Shown here: piece by piece, positions 1-6,500 of the stretch
How positions within the stretch are numbered: the stretch's first letter is position 1
Layout of the letters: every line of letters starts with the position of its first letter
NCBI GenBank assembly: GCA_022563455.1
Contig: JADFNI010000028.1
Span: forward strand, 1-14,995
Length of the DNA stretch: 14,995 nt
Reading direction: 5' to 3'
Source: Nanobdellota archaeon
GTDB lineage: Archaea; Nanobdellota; Nanobdellia; Pacearchaeales; GW2011-AR1
Notes under the pieces: generated by a model
Seen by the model: only the letters and a program-made list of their open reading frames with translations
Told to the model about the DNA's origin: nothing
Database searches by the model: none
Position numbers and translations under genes: made by a program

Positions 1-229
1 TTAAATCTAAATCGCTTGAACTTCTAGTAACTTGAACACAAATAGTTTTATTTGCCTTATCATAAAAAGTATATCCCTCGCTAGTAACTATCTCGACTCG
101 AGCAGTCGGATCTTCAAATTCAGAATCAACAATTTTCACCATCGACAACCAGATTATTCCAATAGCAACAATTGTCAACAAAATCATTAAAACCGTTGCA
201 ACCACCGCAGATATTCCTCTTTTGTTCAT
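1..229 (-). CDS. Archaeal type IV pilin-like protein, N-terminal part (cut by window edge)
   Basis: The minus-strand reading frame opens with ATG at 229-227 and stays open to the window edge (76 complete codons), so the C-terminal part is missing. The protein starts MNKRG-ISAVVATVLMILLTI, followed by VAIGIIW. A short basic head ending in Arg-Gly, directly followed by a ~22-residue hydrophobic helix with the SxVVATVL pattern, is the class III (prepilin) signal of archaeal pilins. In that family a prepilin peptidase cleaves before the helix, here probably between Gly5 and Ile6, and the helix then forms the filament core. After the helix comes a polar, beta-rich-looking head (residues ~32-76), which cannot be classified. 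Such proteins make adhesion pili or related surface filaments. A TATA box 30 nt upstream and no ribosome-binding site imply a leaderless transcript separate from pyrG. It could also be another secreted protein with a class III signal; the family level is fairly certain. Confidence 0.82.
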   Translation of the reverse strand, partial: MNKRGISAVVATVLMILLTIVAIGIIWLSMVKIVDSEFEDPTARVEIVTSEGYTFYDKANKTICVQVTRSSSDLDL

Positions 230-250
230 TAATAAAAACAGCTTATTTAC

Positions 251-260
251 TATTTAAAAT
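251..260 (-). promoter_or_regulatory. TATA box of the pilin-like gene
   Basis: Read on the minus strand this is ATTTTAAATA, an archaeal TATA-type element. Its first core T (259) lies 30 nt before the A of the ATG at 229, so transcription would start at or next to the start codon (leaderless mRNA). The same spacing recurs at pyrG, the PafA-like gene and infB. Confidence 0.6.
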
Positions 261-264
261 TAAT

Positions 265-280
265 CACTAATAAAAATATC
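265..280 (-). terminator. T-rich tract after pyrG
   Basis: Directly after the pyrG stop the minus strand reads GATATTTTTATTAG, with a run of five T and no hairpin. Archaeal RNA polymerase commonly terminates at T-rich tracts in the non-template strand, so this is a plausible but weak terminator separating pyrG from the pilin promoter. Confidence 0.3.
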
Positions 281-1894
281 TCAATTCTTAATACAACTCT
301 TAATAAACTCATAAAAAATAGGACTAGGCCTCATTGGATAACTCTTAAATTCAGGATGCGCCTGAGTTGCAATAAAAAACTTATGTCCTGGAATTTCAAC
401 AAACTCAGCAAGTCTTCCATCCTTACTCTTTCCAGAAATAACAAGACCGCCCTTTTCTAAAGTATCATGATAATCAGGATTAACCTCATATCTATGTCTA
501 TGCCTTTCACTTACCTCAGATGTTTTGTATATAGCTTCAATCCTAGACCCTGGCTTTAATTGTGCTAAGTACCCTCCAAGCCTCATTGTTCCTCCAAGAT
601 CCTGCCCTTGCATCCCAGGCAAAATGTCAATTATCTTATGAGGGGTATTAGGATTTATCTCAACAGAATTAGCATCCAAATTACAAACGTTTCTCGCAAA
701 TTCAATGACTGCTAACTGCATGCCATAACAAAGTCCAAGAAAAGGAATATTATTTTTCCTAGCAAATTCAATAGCCAAGATTTTCCCTTCAACCCCATTA
801 CTTCCAAACCCTCCAGGAACAATTATTCCATCATATTTACTAAGATCAGTCTTCCAACTTTCAATATCCTTAGAATTTATCCAATCAATATTCACCCTTA
901 CATTATTCGCAGCCCCACCATGACTAAGAGCAGCAGCAACCGATAAATAAGAATCCTTAAGTTGAAAGTCTCCAATATCTAAATACTTTCCAACAAGAGC
1001 AATATTAACAACATTTGGAGCAGCACTAATTCTTCTAACCATTTCGGACCAAGCAGACCAGTTAGGTTCCTTCTTTTTTGATAACCCTAATCGATCCATA
1101 AGTTTTTTCCCAAAGTGATCCTTTTCAAAATTTAACGGAACAACATAAATGGTGTCAGCAGTTCCAGGACCAACAACATCAGGGGCAGATATAACACAGT
1201 CCGATTTCAAATTAGCGTAAACCTCAATTTTCTTTTTGCGAGGTTCGTCTAATGCAGTTTTCCCTCGACAAAGTATGAAATCTGGAGAAATTCCATTTTC
1301 CCGAAGAAGTTTAATTGAAAGTTGAGTAGGTTTAGTTTTCATTTCACTAAGATGCCCAGGAATTGGCAGATAGGTAACCATTATATGACATACATTATTA
1401 ATTCCAATCTCAGCCTCAAGACTTTTAGCCGCAAACAAAAAAGGAATATTTTCATAATCCCCAATAGTCCCTCCAATTTCAACTAAAACAATTTCAAATC
1501 CGTCTCCAGCCTTTTTTATCCTTCGCTTTATTTCATCAGGAACGTGAGGAATAAACGAAACAGTCTCCCCCAAAAAGTCACCTCGCCTCTCCTTTTCAAT
1601 TAAAGTTTTATAAATTTGACCAGTCGTAATATTATTCAACTTAGGAATGGAAATTTCTAAAAATCTTTCATAATTCCCAAGATCCTGATCAATCTCTCCA
1701 CCGTCTTCCGTCACCCAAACCTCTCCATGCTCTGTTGGCCTCATAGTTCCAGCATCACAATTTATGTAAGGATCAATTTTCACAGCAGTAATGCTATATC
1801 CATATTCCTTCAAAATCCGACCAATTGATGCCGTAGCAACCCCTTTCCCAACCCCAGAAATTACACCTCCAGTAACAAAAATATACTTAGTCAT
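281..1894 (-). CDS. pyrG: CTP synthase (glutamine-hydrolysing)
   Basis: CTP synthase makes CTP from UTP using ATP and ammonia released from glutamine, the last step of de novo pyrimidine nucleotide synthesis in the cytoplasm. The 537-residue length is normal for the family. The N-terminal amidoligase domain (~1-270) carries the P-loop-like GVGKG (14-18), DPYIN (41-45), HGEV (56-59), the Mg-binding Asp of IDQDLG (Asp71) and EIGGTIGD with Glu139. The C-terminal class I glutamine amidotransferase domain (~295-535) has the oxyanion loop GGFGSNG (361-367), nucleophile Cys389 in GLCYGMQ, and His513 and Glu515 in AHPEF. All catalytic residues are present. I chose the ATG at 1894-1892, giving MTKYIFVTGG as in homologues; the TTG just before it is in frame but adds only one residue. 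The TATA-like element 30 nt upstream supports this start. The UTP-site region reads AGTMRPTEHGEVWVTEDGGE rather than the commoner PGTMNPFQHGEV form. The gene is divergent from the PafA-like gene. Confidence 0.97.
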   Translation of the reverse strand: MTKYIFVTGGVISGVGKGVATASIGRILKEYGYSITAVKIDPYINCDAGTMRPTEHGEVWVTEDGGEIDQDLGNYERFLEISIPKLNNITTGQIYKTLIEKERRGDFLGETVSFIPHVPDEIKRRIKKAGDGFEIVLVEIGGTIGDYENIPFLFAAKSLEAEIGINNVCHIMVTYLPIPGHLSEMKTKPTQLSIKLLRENGISPDFILCRGKTALDEPRKKKIEVYANLKSDCVISAPDVVGPGTADTIYVVPLNFEKDHFGKKLMDRLGLSKKKEPNWSAWSEMVRRISAAPNVVNIALVGKYLDIGDFQLKDSYLSVAAALSHGGAANNVRVNIDWINSKDIESWKTDLSKYDGIIVPGGFGSNGVEGKILAIEFARKNNIPFLGLCYGMQLAVIEFARNVCNLDANSVEINPNTPHKIIDILPGMQGQDLGGTMRLGGYLAQLKPGSRIEAIYKTSEVSERHRHRYEVNPDYHDTLEKGGLVISGKSKDGRLAEFVEIPGHKFFIATQAHPEFKSYPMRPSPIFYEFIKSCIKN

Positions 1895-1915
1895 CAAAGC
1901 AGAGATTGCCTCAAA

Positions 1916-1925
1916 CCTTTTAAGG
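1916..1925 (-). promoter_or_regulatory. TATA-like box of pyrG (leaderless spacing)
   Basis: The minus strand reads CCTTAAAAGG, with its core 30-31 nt before the ATG at 1894, matching the spacing of the other genes here. A second AT-rich element, ATATATAAA (minus strand, 1935-1927), lies 11 nt further upstream and would instead give a leader of about 10 nt. Either or both may be used. Confidence 0.45.
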
Positions 1926-1964
1926 ATTTATATATTGCAATTATGGAAATTAGGCCGGAGGGAT

Positions 1965-1974
1965 CTTTAAAAAA
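1965..1974 (+). promoter_or_regulatory. TATA box of the PafA/Dop-like gene
   Basis: CTTTAAAAAA starts 31 nt before the ATG at 1996. It is preceded by a purine-rich GGAGGGAT, which could act as BRE (the TFB recognition element). The GGAGG is 33 nt from the start codon, too far to serve as a Shine-Dalgarno site, so the transcript is probably leaderless. It shares the ~100-bp region 1895-1995 with the divergent pyrG promoter. Confidence 0.55.
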
Positions 1975-1995
1975 GAATTCAACATCATCAACAAA

Positions 1996-3378
1996 ATGGA
2001 AGAACAAATAGACTTAAGTGTAACAGATTTTCACCCAATTCAAACAACAGAATATATTGACAGAAGAATTATGGGAGGAGAACAAGAATATGGAATCTTG
2101 GTAAGAGGAGATAAAAGAGAGAAATTCACAGAAAAAGGATGGGAAGTAAAGGGTGATTCTTCTTTCTTAGACAATGGAGCAAGATTTTATGAAGATCAAG
2201 GTCATCCAGAATATGCTAGCCCAGAAACAGATACTCCCCTAACAGCAACGCTGTATGACCGAGCAGGTGAACTAATCGCTGGAAGAAGACTAACTTACGA
2301 AAACACTAAAATCAGCATCAAAAGAGAAAACAAAAGGCTATACAAACATAATAGGGACAGTGATGGAAACGCATATTCTGCTCATGAAAATTATTGTTTA
2401 GATGAAAACAGTCTTCGACAAGAAAAATTTCTAGCTGATCTTGAATTTCTAGCAAATCGAATCATCCCATTCCTAGCAACTAGACAAATTTTCATTGGTA
2501 GTGGATTTATCAATGAAAATGGAAACTATGAGCTTTCACAAAGAGCAAGTAAAATAGATCAAAAAATAAGTAATTCTACTACGTGTGAACGAGGAATGAT
2601 AAATTCTAGAAATGAACCACTTGCAAATCCTGGATCTTTTAGTAGACTTCATCTAATCGTTGCAGACTCAAATATGTCCGACCCAACAATTTTTCTAAAA
2701 TATGGAACAATGGCCTTGGTACTAGACCTATTTGAAGATGGATATTTAGACCCCTTTAAATTAAAAAAACCAGTGAGAAGCATAAGAAATATATCCTTAG
2801 ATATGGATATGAAAAATAAATATGGAATTGTTGGAGAATCTTCAATGACAGCAATAGAAATTAACAGAATCTACCTTGATAAAGCAGAACAACACTACGC
2901 TTCAAGAGACAACCAAACCGCAGAAATTTTAAGAAGATGGGGAGATTCATTAGATCACATAAAAGAAGATTCAAAAAATTTAGATTCTCAGCTTGACTGG
3001 AGGATAAAAAGAAAATTACTAAAAACCTATATGAAAAAATATGGTGGAAGCCTAAAAGACAATCAATTAAGACTTGTAGAACTTCAATTTCATGATGTTG
3101 ATAGGAGAAGAGGATTATTTCAGTTGTTAGAACAGGCAGGAAGAGTTGAAAGATTCTTTAGCGAAGATCAAATAATGTATGCAAGTAAAAACCCTCCAAA
3201 ATCAACAAGAGCTAGAGCAAGAGGTGAAATAAGAAAGTTAACTAGAAAAATACGTAATAAAGGTCACACTATCAGTTTCGGCTGGGATTATATAATGATA
3301 AATAATAGAAGATTTAAAATGGACGACCCTTATGACACCTATGAAGATCTAGAAGAAAAGATTCTAAGGTTAATCTAA
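1996..3378 (+). CDS. Pup ligase / deamidase (PafA/Dop) family protein
   Basis: The 460-residue protein matches the PafA/Dop family along its whole length, by recall of the mycobacterial sequences. In that family PafA joins the C-terminal Glu of Pup to substrate lysines using ATP, and Dop deamidates or removes Pup. Motifs in order: IMGGEQEYG (25-33, metal/ATP-binding Glu29 and Glu31), NGARFYEDQGHPEY (60-73, with Asp67 at the catalytic Asp position of PafA and Dop), DRAGE (88-92), HENY (130-133), LSQRA (180-184), INSRNEP (202-208), RLHLIVADSNM (217-227), LDWRIKRKLL (333-342) and TRARARGE (404-411) in the small C-terminal domain. Only 26 residues separate EYGI from NGAR, so the long loop typical of Dop is absent, which favours a ligase-like enzyme. 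Some C-terminal stretches (RIYLDKA, LRLVELQ) resemble Dop more, so PafA versus Dop is unresolved. No Pup-like ORF ending in GG(E/Q) is adjacent. It starts at a leaderless ATG. Family membership is near certain; substrate and tag are unknown. Confidence 0.9.
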   Translation: MEEQIDLSVTDFHPIQTTEYIDRRIMGGEQEYGILVRGDKREKFTEKGWEVKGDSSFLDNGARFYEDQGHPEYASPETDTPLTATLYDRAGELIAGRRLTYENTKISIKRENKRLYKHNRDSDGNAYSAHENYCLDENSLRQEKFLADLEFLANRIIPFLATRQIFIGSGFINENGNYELSQRASKIDQKISNSTTCERGMINSRNEPLANPGSFSRLHLIVADSNMSDPTIFLKYGTMALVLDLFEDGYLDPFKLKKPVRSIRNISLDMDMKNKYGIVGESSMTAIEINRIYLDKAEQHYASRDNQTAEILRRWGDSLDHIKEDSKNLDSQLDWRIKRKLLKTYMKKYGGSLKDNQLRLVELQFHDVDRRRGLFQLLEQAGRVERFFSEDQIMYASKNPPKSTRARARGEIRKLTRKIRNKGHTISFGWDYIMINNRRFKMDDPYDTYEDLEEKILRLI

Positions 3379-3390
3379 CAACTCAAAAAC

Positions 3391-3399
3391 ATTTTAATT
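3391..3399 (+). promoter_or_regulatory. Possible relict TATA box
   Basis: ATTTTAATT begins 29 nt before the ATG of the decayed infB copy at 3420, the leaderless spacing used elsewhere in the window. The flanks share short blocks with the real infB upstream region: AAAAACA at 3384-3390 versus 14195-14201, and ATTCCA at 3397-3402 versus 14202-14207. It may be a dead promoter, or may still start transcripts that read into the giant gene. Confidence 0.3.
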
Positions 3400-3405
3400 C
3401 CACAA

Positions 3406-3417
3406 TTTCTTAAGAAA
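3406..3417. repeat. 12-bp perfect palindrome
   Basis: TTTCTTAAGAAA is a perfect inverted repeat lying between the relict TATA box and the relict ATG. It could be an operator-like site for a dimeric regulator, but short AT-rich palindromes also arise by chance. Confidence 0.25.
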
Positions 3418-3419
3418 CT

Positions 3420-3463
3420 ATGACAAACAAAACCCAGTAATACGCCAGCCAATAGTAACTATA
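3420..3463 (+). pseudogene. Decayed copy of the 5' end of infB
   Basis: Aligned by eye with the real infB start (14221-14265), this 44-nt stretch matches at about 39 of 45 columns, with one single-base gap. The first 14 bases (ATGACAAACAAAAC) are identical, then comes the gap, then AATACGCCANCCAATANTAACTNTA with three transitions. The gap breaks the reading frame: the copy encodes only MTNKTQ and then a stop. Similarity ends around 3463, before the GTP-binding loop. With infB itself it forms an imperfect direct repeat enclosing the giant surface-protein gene, as expected if that gene was inserted at the original infB start. Confidence 0.75.
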
Positions 3464-3488
3464 CCCAAGTTTTTCAAACATTCCTAAA

Positions 3489-3497
3489 ATTTAAATA
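3489..3497 (+). promoter_or_regulatory. TATA box of the giant surface-protein gene
   Basis: ATTTAAATA lies about 43 nt upstream of the ATG at 3533, roughly 13 nt further than at the other genes. The predicted transcription start is near 3520, giving a leader of about 13 nt (TTAAAGAGACAGT) without a clear Shine-Dalgarno sequence. This gene therefore seems to be expressed differently from its leaderless neighbours. Confidence 0.5.
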
Positions 3498-3532
3498 CCT
3501 CCATTACTCTTTTCTTTCGTTAAAGAGACAGT

Positions 3533-6500
3533 ATGACCAAAGAAATTTTTTTAAAAAAATGGAAAACTAAAAGGGGAAAAAGGTTTAGATCAAGTGGAAC
3601 TATAACAATTATTCTTTTAAGCATTTTTTTATTATTTTTATTTAGCGAAACAAACAGTGATAGTGATCTAAGATTATTTTTTGAAGAACAAAAACAACCA
3701 AAAGAAAGCCTTACCTATATAGATTTTATAATTGAACCTTCTAAAGAAGAAGAACTGCATTTTACTTTTGTCGATTTTATAATTGAAATAATAGATGCCA
3801 TGCATTTAGACTCACTTAAAAATCCCATATCAAACATTTACGATGAAGTTGCATTCCTAGATGATGTATGGTCTGAAACAATTTTTGAAGGAGAATATAT
3901 TAGAATCACTTTTGAAAAAGAGCTCGATTCAGGAAATGATATAACCATCTATCCAAGAATTATTTCTGGAAATCCAAAAATTGAAGTTTATGAAGAAAAC
4001 AAAAACGATTTAATTGCAGAATTCAAAAGCATATCTTCAAATGAATACAATAAAGTCCTATTAACGAAATTACAAGGAAAACAAGACACTTTTGATTTAA
4101 AAATTATTGGTGGAAGTTTAGAGATAGATCATATTATTGATCCAGATGAAATTCTTTATGTTGATGCACTGGATTCCACATATACAGTTTGGACTACTAG
4201 CGGAACGACTCCATATCTAGAAGATAATACCGATGAAGTTAATACAGCAAACACTAACGCTCAGCACGGTATATGGGATTTTGCTAATAGTACAGGTTCA
4301 GGTGCACTAGATGTCTCACTATATATGGAGACGCAGCAAGATGGGACTTCAGAGAATGTTGAAATTTATATTGCTAACAGTACAGGAGTATTTACCCTTG
4401 AAGGGACCATATCTCCTCCTGCCACCTATGGTTTCAATAGCATTAATCTTACCCTAAAATTAAGTACATTTGCAGAAGTAGATGCAGCTAGAATGTACAT
4501 AAGATATACAAAGAATGGTCAAGCAGGTGTAGTCCATGTTAGAAAAGCATATCTTAACGTTACTACCTCTGCAGATACAACTCCTCCACAAATAACAATA
4601 GATTCTCCAACTAATTCTACTTTTTCTACAGGTACTATTGATTATAATATAACTGCTAATGAGGATTTAGACACAGCTCTGGCTTCTATCGATGGAGGAG
4701 CAAACATGACCATGACAAATGATTCAAATACTCATTATTTTAATTTAAGTGGAGATCATCCAACTTTAAGTGAGGGATTTCATAACATCACTTTTTGGGC
4801 TAACGATACTGCTGGAAATGCCAACACTAGTACACAATTTTTTACAGTTGATACAACAAACCCCTCTTTAGTTTTGTTTGAACCTCAAGCAATCAATTAC
4901 ACAACATCTGCTTTAACCATTAACTTTACTGTTTCTGATACCAATTTAGATATTTGTTGGTATACTGATGACGGAGGAACTACAAACATCACTTTAGCAA
5001 GCTGCGCAAATAATACTTACACTGCATCCCAAGGTTCAACAACAATAACTATCTATGCTAATGATACCGCTGGAAACGAAAACAACACAGAACAAGTAAC
5101 TTTCTTCGTAGATTCCATATCCCCTCAAATTGAATTTGTTTCTCCAACCGACGCAAATGATTCTTCAAAAAGTCAAACTTGGATTTTTGCAAACGTCACA
5201 ATAACAGAAACAAACTTCCAAAATATAACTTTCAAATTATTTAATTCTACTGGAGAACTTAATGTTACAACTTTTACAGATAGTACAAGAGAGATTAACT
5301 GGACAGGATTAGATAATAATAATGTTCAATATTGGTACAACATAAGCACTTACGATCAATATGGAAACTTTAATGAAACTGAAACAAGATATATTACCTT
5401 AACACAAGATAATCCTCCTGTTGTTAATTTAATATTTCCTTTGAACCAAACCTATACCTCAGTACAAACTGAGTTAAACTACACGGCAACAGATTCTAAT
5501 CTAGATACTTGTTGGTACTCTTTAGATGGGGGAACTTCCAATACAACAATCACTTGCGGAACAAATAAAACTGGATTAAATTCCGGAGAAGGAAGTTCAA
5601 CTTGGACTGTTTATGCAAATGATTCAATAGGACAGGAATCCAGCGATAACGTTACCTTTTTTGTTGATTCAATAATACCTGCGATTCAATTTGTTTCTTC
5701 AACAACTACCACCGGAAATTTCTCACAGAATTACATTGAAGCAAATATAACTGCCTCAGATACAAATTTAGATACGATTACAATTTATTTATATAATTCA
5801 ACTTCATTAGTTCAACAAAATACATCGTCAACATCTCCATTCTTTGTAAATTTCACAAATCTACCTGATGAGACCTATTCTTTAAATTCAACCGTCAATG
5901 ATACTCTCAGCAATTCAAATCAAACAGAAACAAGAACAATCCTCTTAGATACAACAAATCCCTCTTTAGTTTTGTTTGAACCTCAAAATATTACATATAC
6001 TACAACATCTTTAGACATTAACTTTACTGTTTCTGATACAAATTTAGATACTTGTTGGTATACAAATGATAGTGGAACTACAAACATCACTTTAGCAAGC
6101 TGCGCAAATACTACTTACACTGCATCCCAAGGTTCAACAACAATTAATATATATGCAAATGACACTGCTGGAAATTTGAACGACACGAATTCTGTTACCT
6201 TTTTTGTTGATTCAATAAATCCTTTAATTGAATTTGTATCTCCTACAGAAACTAATGGAACTTCAGTTAATAGGCAGTGGATTTTTGCAAACGTCACAAT
6301 AACAGAAACAAACTTCCAAAATGTAACTTTCAAATTATTTAATTCTACTGGAGAACTTAATGTTACAACTTTTACGGATAGTACAAGAGAAATAAACTGG
6401 ACAGGATTAGATAATAATAATGTTCAATATTGGTACAACGTAAGCACTTACGATCAATATAATAATTTCAACGAAACTGAAACAAGATACATTACCTTAA

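Noticed and set aside
1895..1897. In-frame TTG as the pyrG start, one codon before the ATG
   Set aside because: The ATG at 1894 gives the family-typical MTKYIFVTGG start and fits the TATA spacing; TTG adds one residue and no support.
3379..3532. A Pup-like small gene beside the PafA/Dop homologue
   Set aside because: No ORF longer than a few codons and none ending in GGE or GGQ was found in this gap or in 1895-1995.
6115..6333. Minus-strand ORF of 72 codons inside the giant gene
   Set aside because: It lies wholly antisense to a well-supported repeat region, has no promoter and no recognisable protein; its length is chance in a sequence with few antisense stops.
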